Positions 31,944 through 41,488 of a DNA stretch of 64,000 bases are shown piece after piece. Under the pieces are notes generated by a model. That model ran no database searches, had not been told where the DNA came from, and saw only the letters and a program-made list of their open reading frames with translations. Position numbers and translations under genes: made by a program. The stretch covers positions 1-64,000 of the forward strand of contig NZ_SJPW01000001.1 in NCBI RefSeq assembly GCF_007860125.1, given 5' to 3'. Position 1 is the stretch's first letter; the number at the start of each line of letters is the position of its first letter. The DNA is from Rubripirellula tenax (GTDB lineage Bacteria; Planctomycetota; Planctomycetia; Pirellulales; Pirellulaceae).

Positions 31944-32999
31944 TTAACCCCAGCGATTGACCTTTTCGGAAACCAGCGGCATTTCCCACTGGCCGCTTTC
32001 GGCCGATCGGTACATCGCTTCTTGAACCGCGAGTGATCGCAGATAATTGGGACCGTCCGTTTCCATCGGCATGTTGGCGATCAATCCGTCGACAAAATGC
32101 TGTTGCGTTGCCAGCACGCAATCGCCCGCGAATCCCTTCGTGCTGTGCGAGTAGACGTGGTCCCGTTCGGCTTTGCCCAGCATCTGGATCGTCAGCCGTC
32201 CGTCGTCGTACAAGCGAATCGTGCCGCGGTCTGCTTCCACCATGACTTCACCGAACGTGTAACGCTGATCCTCGGCCGTCGACTCGTTGAAACGGTTTGC
32301 ATCGTAGTGGCCCAGACCACTTTTTTCGAACTCCATGATCGCGATGGCCGTGTCTTCGCCCGCGATGACGGGGTTCAGTTTTCGCGTCACGCACCACACC
32401 CGACGGATCTCGCCGCCCAAGTATCGGAACGTGTCGATCGTGTGAATTCCGGCCTCGTGGATCAGAAATTTCTTCATCGTTTGAAAGTACGGCTGTCGCG
32501 CCAAATACGCATCCGCGCCGTGACCGTCGCCGGCCCGGTTGCGATGGCTGATCGTGTGCAATCGATTGCCGATCGTCCCCGCGTCAAGCATTTTTTTAAT
32601 CTCGCGATACCACGGCTGGAACCGAAAGTTTTCGTGCACCATCAAACGCACGCGAGCCCGCATGGCGACATCGACGATCGCTTTGGCTTCGTCCAACGTC
32701 GGCGCCAGCGGTTTCTGGCATATCATCGGCAGTCCGCGCGCGGCGACTTCGGTGACGATTTCAAGATGCGTGTCGGGGCGCGTGATGATGTCAACGAAGT
32801 CGATTTCGCACTGATCAAGCATCTGGCGATAATCGGTAAACGACTCGGCGATGCCGTACTGAGACGACACGCTGTTGGCGCGTCCGACGTCGGTATCGCA
32901 ACACGCGACCACATCGACACCCTCGATTCGCGACCACGCGTCGTAGTGAAAGTGGCTGAAGTAACCGGCGCCGATGACGGCGGCTCGAAGATTTTTCAT
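31944..32999 (-). CDS. Gfo/Idh/MocA family oxidoreductase (351 aa)
   Basis: NAD(P)-dependent sugar or cyclitol dehydrogenase. Rossmann motif AVIGAGYFSHFHYDA is at the N-terminus, the family's EKP-type motif appears as CQKPLAPTLDEAKAIV with Gln before Lys, and LIHEAGIHTIDTFRYLGGE provides the conserved His and Asp. Start at 32999 (ATG) shares one base with the MFS stop (TGATG). The frame remains open upstream inside the MFS gene, but that part is only a shadow. Coupling to an MFS transporter and a dehydrogenase suggests uptake and oxidation of a sugar acid. Confidence 0.88.
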   Translation of the reverse strand: MKNLRAAVIGAGYFSHFHYDAWSRIEGVDVVACCDTDVGRANSVSSQYGIAESFTDYRQMLDQCEIDFVDIITRPDTHLEIVTEVAARGLPMICQKPLAPTLDEAKAIVDVAMRARVRLMVHENFRFQPWYREIKKMLDAGTIGNRLHTISHRNRAGDGHGADAYLARQPYFQTMKKFLIHEAGIHTIDTFRYLGGEIRRVWCVTRKLNPVIAGEDTAIAIMEFEKSGLGHYDANRFNESTAEDQRYTFGEVMVEADRGTIRLYDDGRLTIQMLGKAERDHVYSHSTKGFAGDCVLATQQHFVDGLIANMPMETDGPNYLRSLAVQEAMYRSAESGQWEMPLVSEKVNRWG

Positions 33000-34291
33000 C
33001 AGACAGTTTCTCCAGAGACGGCGGGTCGAAGTTCTTCGATGATCGATCGATCCGGTTGAATTCGAAACCACATAAAGATCGCCGCGACGTTCAATGCGGC
33101 AGCGATGTAAAAGAACGGTTCGTGTTTGCCCGTCCATTCGTACAGATACGGAAAGGCGAGCGAAGTGCAAAACGCACCCAAATTGCCCACCATGTTCATC
33201 GCGCCCGACACGGCCCCCGCACTGCGTCCGCCGATGTCCATGCAAGTCGACCACGACGGGCTGATGATCATGTCCGCCCCAAAGATCGCCACACACATCG
33301 CGATCACCGCCGACACGGGCGTTGTCATGTGAATGCATGCCGACATGCCGATCGCAGACAACAGAAACCCGATTGCGGCGGGGGCTCGCCGTGAAGCTTG
33401 CCACCGGCCTTGGTTGTAAAGACGGTCGACCGTGTATCCCGCGATCCAATTCCCAAGAACGCCACACAGCAGCGGCACGGCGGCGTACAGGGCGGTTTGG
33501 TCTTTCGTCAACGCAAACGTGTCTCGCATGTAGGGGAAAAACCACGTGACGGTAAAGAAGAACGTGAAATTGTGCGCCACGTATTGAAACATCAAACGTC
33601 GCATGTTGGGCGACCGCAGCATCTCGGCAAAACGCACCGGTGGTCCGTCATCACGCGGCGCGGTGCCCCTCGCCGGCACCCTTGAAGCAACAATGTGATC
33701 GCGTTCAGAGTCCGAAATCGCAAAGTGGTCTTCAGGGCGATTGCGAAACAGCACGTACCAAACGACCGCCATCACGATCCCGGCAACACCAAAGGCAAAA
33801 AACATTCGCTCCCATCCGCCGAGTGTTCCCATCAACCAAACAACGCCCGGCATCGCCAGCGCCGCGCCCAGTCGTCCACCCGAGAAACTGATCGAGTTGG
33901 TGATGCCTCGTTCGTTCATCGGCAACCACTGGGAAAACGCCCGGGCAAGCGTCGGATAACCGCCCGACTCGCCCATCCCGAATAAAAATCGCAGCCCAAT
34001 CATCGCCGGCAACGATCGAACGACCCCCGTCAACGCGGTCAACAGTGACCACATCAAGATCACGACCGTCATCACGATTCGCGGTCCCAATCGATCAGCC
34101 AGTTTGCCGCTGGGAACCTGGAACAGTGCATAGCCGAGCGAAAACGCGGCCATCACCCAGCCCATCTGTCGATCGTCGAATCCAAGGTCCATCGCGATGT
34201 CACTTTTGGCGGCCGAGATGCAAGCGCGATCGACCCACATCAAGACCGAAACGATGAACGCGCCGATGATTAGAAAGAAACGGATGGGCAT
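32999..34291 (-). CDS. MFS transporter, anion:cation symporter type (430 aa)
   Basis: Twelve membrane segments are expected. The first has VSVLMWVDRACISAAKSDIAMDLGF, and the loop-2 motif is GKLADRLGPRIVM. GMGESGGYPTLARAFSQWLP is characteristic of the ACS subfamily, which imports sugar acids and other organic anions such as hexuronates and glucarate. It is followed with a one-base overlap by the Gfo/Idh/MocA gene and preceded by the dehydrogenase gene at a distance of 49 bases, so the three likely form a carboxylate or sugar-acid utilisation unit. Substrate not determinable. Confidence 0.88.
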   Translation of the reverse strand: MPIRFFLIIGAFIVSVLMWVDRACISAAKSDIAMDLGFDDRQMGWVMAAFSLGYALFQVPSGKLADRLGPRIVMTVVILMWSLLTALTGVVRSLPAMIGLRFLFGMGESGGYPTLARAFSQWLPMNERGITNSISFSGGRLGAALAMPGVVWLMGTLGGWERMFFAFGVAGIVMAVVWYVLFRNRPEDHFAISDSERDHIVASRVPARGTAPRDDGPPVRFAEMLRSPNMRRLMFQYVAHNFTFFFTVTWFFPYMRDTFALTKDQTALYAAVPLLCGVLGNWIAGYTVDRLYNQGRWQASRRAPAAIGFLLSAIGMSACIHMTTPVSAVIAMCVAIFGADMIISPSWSTCMDIGGRSAGAVSGAMNMVGNLGAFCTSLAFPYLYEWTGKHEPFFYIAAALNVAAIFMWFRIQPDRSIIEELRPAVSGETV

Positions 34292-34340
34292 TGGATATTG
34301 CTGTTTGACGGGGACGCTCAGGGGCGAAAATCAGAAACGA

Positions 34341-35405
34341 TCAAAGCGCTTGCAGAATCTCGTCGGTCATTTCCGACGTCGAAAGACTTCCACCCAAGTC
34401 GGGCGTGCGTTTGGAGGCATCGGCTAGGACTCGCGTGATTGCAGCGTGAATCATCTTTGCGCCGACCTTGCAGTTGTCGTCATCAAACCAGTCCAGCATC
34501 ATCGCGGCCGACAAGTGCATCGCGATCGGATTGGCGATTCCACGACCGGCGATGTCGGGGGCGGATCCGTGTGACGGTTGGAACACGGCCGCCGAATCGC
34601 CAATGTCGCCCGATGGCGCCATGCCCATTCCGCCGACCAAACCCGCAGCCAAATCGCTGAGGATGTCACCGAACATATTCTCCGTCACCATCACGTCGAA
34701 CCGCTTGGGGTCACGGACCAGAAACAATGCCGATGCATCGACGTAAACATGATCGGCTTCGCAATCGGGAAACTCTTGGGCAACCTCGTCGAACACCTTG
34801 CGGAAAAAAACCATCGACGACAACACATTCGCCTTGTCGATCAACGACACTTTTTTCATCCCGTCGCGCTGTCGAGCGATTTGGAACGCCAAGCGGCACA
34901 CCTGTTCGGTGCATTCGCGTGAAATTCGCATCGTGTTGAACGCTTCGTCGGCGTCCGGATCGAGCACCGCATCGCGACCGTAAAACAGTCCTTCGGTACT
35001 CTCGCGAACCAACACAAAGTCGATCTCGCCGGCGCCAAAGTTTTTCAGCGGCGTGTCGGCTTCGTTGAACAAACGGATCGGTCGCACGCCGCCATAGAGT
35101 TTCAGACGCTCGCGAAGGTCAAGCTGAGGCGCGATCTCTTTCCCGTTGGGGTATCGCACGTTGGGCAGCCCCATCGCTCCCAACAACACCGCGTCCGAAG
35201 ACTGGCAAGCCGCAAACGTCGAATCGGGCAACGCGTTGCCGTTTCGTTGGTATTCACCAACGCCGACGCTGTGGTGCTGAAAATCGAAGGCCACGCCGGC
35301 CAATCGCCGCTCGACCTCTTGAAGCAATCTCACTGATTCGTCACACACTTCAGGGCCGATTCCGTCGCCTCCCAAAACTGCGATCTTGAAAGTTCGTTTG
35401 CTCAT
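34341..35405 (-). CDS. Isocitrate/isopropylmalate-type dehydrogenase (354 aa)
   Basis: Beta-decarboxylating dehydrogenase family. Motifs: IAVLGGDGIGPEV at the N-terminus, RERLKLYGGVRPIRLF with substrate-binding arginines, VLVRESTEGLFYG, and the metal site FDVMVTENMFGDILSDLAAGLVGGMGMAPS. The sequence near RESTEG lacks the LeuB pattern and is closer to tartrate dehydrogenase or isocitrate-type members. No leu genes lie nearby; the partners are an MFS transporter and a Gfo/Idh/MocA enzyme, so a catabolic role for an organic acid is more likely than leucine synthesis. That is inference. Confidence 0.82.
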   Translation of the reverse strand: MSKRTFKIAVLGGDGIGPEVCDESVRLLQEVERRLAGVAFDFQHHSVGVGEYQRNGNALPDSTFAACQSSDAVLLGAMGLPNVRYPNGKEIAPQLDLRERLKLYGGVRPIRLFNEADTPLKNFGAGEIDFVLVRESTEGLFYGRDAVLDPDADEAFNTMRISRECTEQVCRLAFQIARQRDGMKKVSLIDKANVLSSMVFFRKVFDEVAQEFPDCEADHVYVDASALFLVRDPKRFDVMVTENMFGDILSDLAAGLVGGMGMAPSGDIGDSAAVFQPSHGSAPDIAGRGIANPIAMHLSAAMMLDWFDDDNCKVGAKMIHAAITRVLADASKRTPDLGGSLSTSEMTDEILQAL

Positions 35406-35447
35406 TGTCCGACCGATTTCCTGGGTTTGAAGTGATGGTCACCCATG

Positions 35448-36473
35448 CTAACCGATCCCGTCACGGCGTGGTTCGGGCCACAGTGCTAAAACGTTGGCCG
35501 CAAGAATCAAACCGCCGCCGATCAACAGAGGCCAACTGAATGTTTCGTTGGCGTATGCGATCCCACAGCTGCCCGCGATCACGGCGGGCAGAAACATTGC
35601 CCACGTCGACGCAAAAAATGGCTCGGTCGTGTAGATCACCGCAGCCTGTGTCGCAGACAAAAAGGGTTGGTATTTGTTCATCCAAGCGAACGCCAACAGG
35701 GACGGAAACATACCAAGAATCCCAATCAAGCCAAAGAATTGTGGCTGAACGATCAGGTCGACCCAAGACGCCTGGATCGCGGTTTCGGGCCCACGGACGT
35801 TCAAACCGGCAAAGGTGATGGCGCCCAAAATCGTTACCGTTGCAAACATGCCCGGCGTAAAGGCGATCGATTCGTAGCGTTTGCCGAAGTAGTCAATCAG
35901 AATGATCTGAGCGCTGAAGAAAAGTGCGCCGACAATCGTTACAGAGTCCCCCCAAGACCATCGCTCCATCACGTCCGAGGCAAGCGATACGCCGCCGGGA
36001 TGAACCCGTACCATTTCGGTCAACACCGTCACGCCGACAAGTGCCAATGCCACACCCGCCATCACCGTCCTTCGTGGCAATCGTTTCCGAATGACGGTTG
36101 AAAACAACGGCGTGAATACGACGGCCAAACTGGTCAAAAAGCCGCTTCGGGATGCCGAGATCGAACCGAGTCCGATGACCTGTAACAGCAGTCCACAATA
36201 AAAAAAGGATCCCAGCGCGATTCCAGCCAACAGGTGCGGCTTGCCAACCCGTTTCATCGTGTTGCGAAAAAGGATCACGAACATCACCAAAGCCAATCCG
36301 AAACGGATGGAGATCATCCATGCGGCGGATGCCGTCCGCAGCCAAGCCGATCCTTCGGCTAGGGGAAAGTGATCGTCGACTTGTAGGTTCAACGCCCTCA
36401 TGATCGGAAACGTCGCGCCCCACATCGCATTGACAATGATCAATACGATGACCGCGCGTTGACGATCAGACAT
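35448..36473 (-). CDS. EamA/DMT-family transporter (341 aa)
   Basis: Ten hydrophobic helices in two EamA repeats. The first contains VLIIVNAMWGATFPIMRAL, a typical EamA opening, and the second repeat contains GWG-like ITFAGLNVR and the ALAFAWMNKYQPFLSATQAAVIYTTEPFFASTWAM segment that ends these transporters. Members export amino acids or other small metabolites. The start overlaps the end of the flippase gene by 8 bases. The substrate is unknown. Confidence 0.86.
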   Translation of the reverse strand: MSDRQRAVIVLIIVNAMWGATFPIMRALNLQVDDHFPLAEGSAWLRTASAAWMISIRFGLALVMFVILFRNTMKRVGKPHLLAGIALGSFFYCGLLLQVIGLGSISASRSGFLTSLAVVFTPLFSTVIRKRLPRRTVMAGVALALVGVTVLTEMVRVHPGGVSLASDVMERWSWGDSVTIVGALFFSAQIILIDYFGKRYESIAFTPGMFATVTILGAITFAGLNVRGPETAIQASWVDLIVQPQFFGLIGILGMFPSLLAFAWMNKYQPFLSATQAAVIYTTEPFFASTWAMFLPAVIAGSCGIAYANETFSWPLLIGGGLILAANVLALWPEPRRDGIG

Positions 36474-37812
36474 GGTTCACCGATTGCATTTGGTCCAGAC
36501 GGCGATTCGCCATCTTGGCATTGATTAAAGAAAGTGAAGTCACCGTAACGCAGTACGCGATCGCCGCGCCAAGGACTCCGTAAGTGCGAAACAAAACGAT
36601 CGTTAGCCCGCCCATGACCACCGCATGCCCGAGCAGGTTGATCAGCAGTCGCCGCCGCTCTTTGGCGAACAGCAAAAAGATCGGCGCAATCGAAAAGTAC
36701 GTCCACACGCTCGAACCGGCCGCGATGACGCAAGTCGCCGCATAGGCCGACCGATACTCTTGGCCGTAAAGCCCCAATATTGGTTTACCCATCACGACGA
36801 CGGTCGTCATGAAGATCGCGATCCCGATTGCCAACAAACGATGGCGCCGACGCTTCATCACGACGCCTTTGGCGTAGTCGTTCGTGGTCAGAATCTCGGA
36901 CATCGTCGGTTGAAAGTACTTGTCGGTGGACTTCGAAAGCAGCAGGATCAAGCAACCGGTTTCCATGGCCGGCCCCAGCAGCGCGACTTGGCCTTCGATG
37001 TGTTCCACGTGGTGGGCGATCACCAACGTGGCGCGGAAAAACCACGCGACCGAGAACCCGAACGCCATGTAAGTGACGCCTTCAAGGATCCATGACTTCA
37101 CGTTGGTTGTCGGTGGAACTCGCGGATTTTTTGATCGCGTGTGTCGGAAACTGATCCAAGCGACGCAGGCCGTCGATGCGACCATGCCAACCAGGCTGCC
37201 GCCGGCAAAACAAACGACCGCACTTCGGGCCGACATCCCGTCGTGGCTTGCCACCCAGCCGATCGCGGCCAATGTCACAATCGGCACCGCGATTCGGGCG
37301 ATCGTCGTCGCCAGCGACGCGTATCGAAACGCCAGCATCAAATCGATTGCGACTCCGAATAGCGCCATCGCGGGCAAGAACACCAAGCCCAGATCCATCA
37401 CCCGTTCGGACAATCCCGATCGGATCGAATGTTCGACCGACGTGGCCGCCAACGCCAAAACCAACGACGTCAACAGCGTGCCCGCGATGGCGAATCGAAC
37501 GTAGCCCGAGAGGCGATCGATTCGATCGGACGCAACGTATTGCGGAATCGCTTTGAGCCCAAACTTGCCAAAGCCGGCTTCGCCCAACGACGACAACAAC
37601 CCCAGCGTGGCGATCGCGCCGATGTATTGTTCGAAATCGGCTTGGGGCAGATTCCGAGCGAGCACGATCGTGATGGCGTAACCAATACCCACACCCACGA
37701 CGTTGCAAATGATCAACCAAACGGGGGCAAAATCGAAGGCGTTCGTGTCGTCCGTTGCGATATCGCTGATAATGTTGTCGGGTGTCGGCAGGGTTTCATG
37801 GGCGTGGCTCAA
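36466..37812 (-). CDS. Polysaccharide flippase-family membrane protein (448 aa)
   Basis: Twelve or more hydrophobic segments in the Wzx/MOP pattern. The first helix carries GIGYAITIVLARNLPQADFEQYIGAIATLGLLSSLGEAGFGKFGLKAIPQYVA, typical of lipid-linked oligosaccharide flippases. Wzx-type proteins carry undecaprenyl-linked glycans across the inner membrane. It lies 12 bases after the DUF502 gene. No glycosyltransferase is adjacent, so its glycan is unknown. Confidence 0.83.
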   Translation of the reverse strand: MSHAHETLPTPDNIISDIATDDTNAFDFAPVWLIICNVVGVGIGYAITIVLARNLPQADFEQYIGAIATLGLLSSLGEAGFGKFGLKAIPQYVASDRIDRLSGYVRFAIAGTLLTSLVLALAATSVEHSIRSGLSERVMDLGLVFLPAMALFGVAIDLMLAFRYASLATTIARIAVPIVTLAAIGWVASHDGMSARSAVVCFAGGSLVGMVASTACVAWISFRHTRSKNPRVPPTTNVKSWILEGVTYMAFGFSVAWFFRATLVIAHHVEHIEGQVALLGPAMETGCLILLLSKSTDKYFQPTMSEILTTNDYAKGVVMKRRRHRLLAIGIAIFMTTVVVMGKPILGLYGQEYRSAYAATCVIAAGSSVWTYFSIAPIFLLFAKERRRLLINLLGHAVVMGGLTIVLFRTYGVLGAAIAYCVTVTSLSLINAKMANRRLDQMQSVNHV

Positions 37813-37824
37813 GGGCCATCCAGT

Positions 37825-38469
37825 CTACTTCGATTCGGCACCGGTGATCATGCCTTCGATCGGATTGAGAAACGGACGCGAATCGCGACCGAGTCGTTCG
37901 AACAAACCGAGCGTTTCGTTGAAGTCCAAATCGGTCGACTGAACTCGTTCGGCCGGTACCAAGACGACATGACCGATCCAAGTGTCGGGCGCGCCCGGAA
38001 AATACACGACGACCAATCCGCTTGGCAAACGATCGGCTTCCATCGCAATACGATAGCCCTCGGGGCAAGTGACCAATACTGGCTTCAGCGATGGGCCGCC
38101 GCTGTCGTGCTTCAAGTTTCCCGCCAACAAGTCCTTGTAGATCGCATACTTGGGAAAGACCGTGATCAGTTGCTTCTCGATCGTCGACGAAAACTTTTTC
38201 CCGATCGCCCGTCGTGCAACCACGCCGGCGAAGAAACATGCGAAAACGATGATCGCTACAGACGCCGAGAATAAAAACGCGATTCCGGTCGCCGTGTTGA
38301 CGGGAACCCACTCGGGCAGCGAATCGCCCAGCGGAACGGCGACCGCCGAGACGATGCTGTAGACCTGGCCCAACAACCCCAGCGTTACCGCCAACGGAAG
38401 GAGGAAAAAGAGTCCGCCAATGGCAGTCGAACGCAGGAATCCGACCGATTCGTGAATCTTATCGCGCAT
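37825..38469 (-). CDS. DUF502 family membrane protein (214 aa)
   Basis: Two N-terminal transmembrane helices (GGLFFLLPLAVTLGLLGQVYSIVS and AFLFSASVAIIVFACFFAGVV) are followed by a soluble domain. PKYAIYKDLLAG and GLVVVYFPGAPDTWIGHVVLVP correspond to the family's typical IYxxIK and VxVPTTPNPTSG regions. Function of the family is unknown. The ATG at 38469 is used; a TTG two codons upstream is less likely. It heads the minus-strand run DUF502, flippase, EamA. Confidence 0.83.
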   Translation of the reverse strand: MRDKIHESVGFLRSTAIGGLFFLLPLAVTLGLLGQVYSIVSAVAVPLGDSLPEWVPVNTATGIAFLFSASVAIIVFACFFAGVVARRAIGKKFSSTIEKQLITVFPKYAIYKDLLAGNLKHDSGGPSLKPVLVTCPEGYRIAMEADRLPSGLVVVYFPGAPDTWIGHVVLVPAERVQSTDLDFNETLGLFERLGRDSRPFLNPIEGMITGAESK

Positions 38470-38647
38470 CAGCAATATCTTTCGGCGAGGGGGGCGTCAG
38501 TACGTCGGCCCATCCTAGGGATGCCGACGCCAGTAGCTAGTAGGCTGATGTACTGGCCTGTCAGGGCGCGAGGGGGGCTGACCATTTTTGACAACAAACA
38601 TAGACTTAATTGCTTCCCGCCTACATCACCCCGTGATCTCCATAGCG

Positions 38648-39097
38648 ATGTCCGAACAAGATATTTACGAAGAACACGTTCTCGACCATTACGAAGACCC
38701 CTACCACCGGGGTCCGTTTGAGTCGGCGACTCATGCCCACGACGGAAAGAACCCGCTGTGCGGTGACGTGATCCACATCGATTTGAAGTTATCGGACGAT
38801 GGGAAGATCGATGAAGCGTGGTTTGACGGCCAAGGTTGTGTGATCAGCCAAGCATCGGCGTCGATGTTGATCGAAAAAATCGAAGGCAAGTCGCTGAAGG
38901 AAGTGCTGCAGTTTTCGGCCACCGACATGTTGGAACTTTTCGGCCCCAAGCTGACACCGAACCGGCAAAAATGCTGTTTGTTGTCTTGGCGAGTCTTGCA
39001 AACCGCGGTTCATTCGCCCGTCGGCAGCCCCGGCGAAGCAACCAATGGTGAGGACGGCGCCAGTTTTGGCGGTCCAAGTTTGGGCGAAGAATCATGA
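38648..39097 (+). CDS. sufU: Iron-sulfur cluster assembly scaffold SufU-like (149 aa)
   Basis: IscU/SufU scaffold or sulfur acceptor. Ligand motifs: NPLCGDVIHIDL (Cys, Asp), GQGCVISQASASML (Cys) and RQKCCLLSWRVL (Cys). The YEEHVLDHYEDPYHRG opening is family-typical. SufU accepts sulfur from SufS, encoded next with an ATGA overlap. The C-terminal 25 residues (GSPGEATNGEDGASFGG) are a Gly-rich tail. The ATG at 38648 starts the conserved domain; the frame is open to 38588. Confidence 0.9.
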   Translation: MSEQDIYEEHVLDHYEDPYHRGPFESATHAHDGKNPLCGDVIHIDLKLSDDGKIDEAWFDGQGCVISQASASMLIEKIEGKSLKEVLQFSATDMLELFGPKLTPNRQKCCLLSWRVLQTAVHSPVGSPGEATNGEDGASFGGPSLGEES

Positions 39098-40380
39098 CGC
39101 CGACCGCCACCGCCGTCGCGAACGATTTTGACCCTAACGTCTATCGCGCCGATTTTCCGATTTTGGAACGTCGCGTCGCCAGCGGCGCTTCGCTGGCATT
39201 TTTGGATAACGCTGCCAGTACTCAGCGTCCGGCAGCGGTCATCGAAGCGATGAACGACTGCTACCGTTCGTACTATGCCAACGTTCATCGCGGTATTCAC
39301 ACTCTCAGCGAAGAATCGACGCACGCGTACGAACAAGCGAGAGAGTCTGTCGCCGCCTTCTTGAACGCTGCCGCGGCGCGCGAGGTGATCTTCACCGCCG
39401 GCACCACCGCATCGATCAACACGGTCGCACGATCATGGGGCGATGCCACCGTGGGGCCCGGTGATGTCATCCTACTGACCATTGCCGAACACCACGCCAA
39501 CATCGTTCCCTGGCACCAATTGGCCCAGCGCAGCGGATGCCGTGTCGAGTTCTTGCCGATCAACGACGACTATACAATCAACGACGAAGTCGTCTCGGCG
39601 GCGCTGCAACGGTTCCAGCCAAAGATGTTTGCGATGACGGCGGCCAGCAACACGCTGGGAACCATTTTCCCGGTCGCCCGGTGGACCAAGTTGGCTCACG
39701 ACCATGGTGCAACGGTGCTCGTCGACGCGGCTCAAGCGGCGCCGCACCAAGTCGTCGATGTGCAAGCTTGGGATGCCGACTTTGTCGCGTTTAGTGGTCA
39801 CAAAATTTGCGGGCCGACGGGCATCGGCGTCCTTTTCGGAAAAGAGTCGCTGCTCGACGCGATGCCGCCTTTCTTGGGTGGTGGCGGCATGATTCGCGAC
39901 GTGACGACGTCGGGGTTCACGTCGGCGGCGCTGCCCGAGAAGTTCGAAGCTGGCACGCCACCGATTGCCGAAGCGATTGGTTTGGCAGCCGCGACGCGGT
40001 ACATCACCGCGGTGGGACTCGATCGCATCGCCGCACACGAGCATGTTTTGTGCGAACACGCCGAATCCCAGCTACGTCAAATCGACGGAGTGCGAATCGT
40101 CGGCCCGACACCCGATAAAAAAGGCGGCATCATCGGGCTGCACATTGCCGGCGTTCACGCTCACGACGTTTCCCAGCACTTGGATACGCGTGGCATCGCC
40201 GTCCGAGCCGGCCACCACTGCACGATGCCCTTGCATCATCATTTGAACTTGGCCGCAACGGCGCGAGCAAGCTTTTACTTCTACAACACGATCGAAGAAG
40301 CCGACCGCTTGGTCGAAGCGATCGTTGAAGTCCAAAAGAAGTTCGCCCCATCGGGACGGAAACGCCAGAAACGAAGCTGA
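39094..40380 (+). CDS. sufS: Cysteine desulfurase SufS (428 aa)
   Basis: PLP-dependent enzyme that removes sulfur from cysteine for Fe-S assembly. The PLP lysine is in DFVAFSGHKICGPTGIGVLFG, and the catalytic cysteine in IAVRAGHHCTMPLHHH. DFPILERRVASGASLAFLDNAAST and GTTASINTVARSWG fit group II (SufS/CsdA) enzymes. It overlaps sufU by four bases, giving a SufU-SufS pair; no sufBCD is in the window. Ends seven bases before the convergent aldo/keto reductase gene. Confidence 0.95.
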   Translation: MTPTATAVANDFDPNVYRADFPILERRVASGASLAFLDNAASTQRPAAVIEAMNDCYRSYYANVHRGIHTLSEESTHAYEQARESVAAFLNAAAAREVIFTAGTTASINTVARSWGDATVGPGDVILLTIAEHHANIVPWHQLAQRSGCRVEFLPINDDYTINDEVVSAALQRFQPKMFAMTAASNTLGTIFPVARWTKLAHDHGATVLVDAAQAAPHQVVDVQAWDADFVAFSGHKICGPTGIGVLFGKESLLDAMPPFLGGGGMIRDVTTSGFTSAALPEKFEAGTPPIAEAIGLAAATRYITAVGLDRIAAHEHVLCEHAESQLRQIDGVRIVGPTPDKKGGIIGLHIAGVHAHDVSQHLDTRGIAVRAGHHCTMPLHHHLNLAATARASFYFYNTIEEADRLVEAIVEVQKKFAPSGRKRQKRS

Positions 40381-40387
40381 GCCTCGC

Positions 40388-41278
40388 CTAGACGATTGCG
40401 TCAAGCATTGCCAGTTCATCGGCGGTCAACCGCGTCGCAGCGGCGATTTCCGCTGCTTGTTCCGGACGTCTAGCTCCGACCAATGTCGCCGCCACGCCGG
40501 GCTGAGAAGCCGCCCAGCCGATCGACAATTGGGCAATCGTTTTGCCGGTCGATTCGCGAATGCCTTGCATCTTGTCCAGCACATCGTGGGCGTGCGATCG
40601 AGCGTCGCCTTGGAAGACTTCATAGTTCGGCCGACTGTCGCCTTCGGCAAACACGTGATCGCGAGCGATTCGTCCGGCCAACAGACCCTTCATCAACGCC
40701 CAATAAACGTGGACGTCGTACCCGGCCTTTGCGGCCGCGGGAATGAAGTGATCTAGCGATTGCCGTTGCAACAGATTCAACGGGCACTGGACCGACGAAC
40801 ATGCGACTGCACCGGAGAAACGTCGCAACTGGTCCTCGTCCACGTTGCAGACACCGACGCGAACCGCTAGTCCGCGATTCATCAGATCGCCCATCGCTTC
40901 CGCTGAAGTTTCGATGGCGACACTCGGATCGGGCGAATGCAACATCAGCAGGTCGAACTTTTCGATTCCGATTCGCTTGAGCGATGTTTCGGCATCGGCG
41001 ACCAATGTCGTGGGTTGCCCATCGACAACTCGCTTGCGATCAGCCGACCAGCGTTGGCCGACTTTGCCCGTGACGGCAAACCGATCGCGGTCGCCCCGGA
41101 GGTAGCGTCCCAGAAGTCGATCGCTCTCGCCGTCGTAGCCGTAGCTGAACGCGGTATCAAAAGCTGTGATGCCGCCATCGATGGCCGCGGTCATCGTCGC
41201 GTCAGCGTCTTGGGAGGTGACACCGATGGTTGTGACGCCGGCGAGGGGCCAGAGACCGAAAATGACGGGAGATGACAT
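40388..41278 (-). CDS. Aldo/keto reductase (296 aa)
   Basis: NADPH-dependent oxidoreductase with a TIM barrel. The catalytic set is visible: FDTAFSYGYDGESDRLLG (Asp, Tyr), FAVTGKVGQ (Lys) and LLMLHSPDP (His). The C-terminal cofactor region ATLVGARRPEQAAEIAAA is typical. The ATG at 41278 (MSSPVIFGLWPLAG) begins the first strand; the frame extends 13 residues further. Substrate unknown. Convergent with sufS. Confidence 0.9.
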   Translation of the reverse strand: MSSPVIFGLWPLAGVTTIGVTSQDADATMTAAIDGGITAFDTAFSYGYDGESDRLLGRYLRGDRDRFAVTGKVGQRWSADRKRVVDGQPTTLVADAETSLKRIGIEKFDLLMLHSPDPSVAIETSAEAMGDLMNRGLAVRVGVCNVDEDQLRRFSGAVACSSVQCPLNLLQRQSLDHFIPAAAKAGYDVHVYWALMKGLLAGRIARDHVFAEGDSRPNYEVFQGDARSHAHDVLDKMQGIRESTGKTIAQLSIGWAASQPGVAATLVGARRPEQAAEIAAATRLTADELAMLDAIV

Positions 41279-41374
41279 GCGGATCGTATTCTTGAAGGCT
41301 AACGGCGGATGATGCAAAGGGCTTCCATCATCAGTTGCACGCCGTCCGTCATCAATCGCAAATCACCAACGAAA

Positions 41375-41404
41375 GAAGCTTGGCGGACATTTCCGCCAAG
41401 CTTC
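41375..41404 (-). terminator. Rho-independent-type terminator after the BBP7 gene
   Basis: Perfect 13-bp inverted arms, 41375-41387 and 41392-41404 (GAAGCTTGGCGGA and its complement), with a 4-base loop. Read on the minus strand the stem is followed by a T-rich TTTCGTT tract. It lies 85 bases beyond the stop of the BBP7 gene. It could also slow transcription in the plus direction. Confidence 0.8.
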
Positions 41405-41488
41405 AAATGGTTATTTTCGCGTGTGGCGACTCCAAAGCGGTGTTCCGGACTGCTTTTCGAGTCGGAGCCGCCGGACGATATTCGCCGC

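Noticed and set aside
31944-33545. 533-aa version of the Gfo/Idh/MocA gene
   Set aside because: The first 182 codons lie inside the MFS gene in another frame; the ATG at 32999 with TGATG overlap starts the Rossmann domain.
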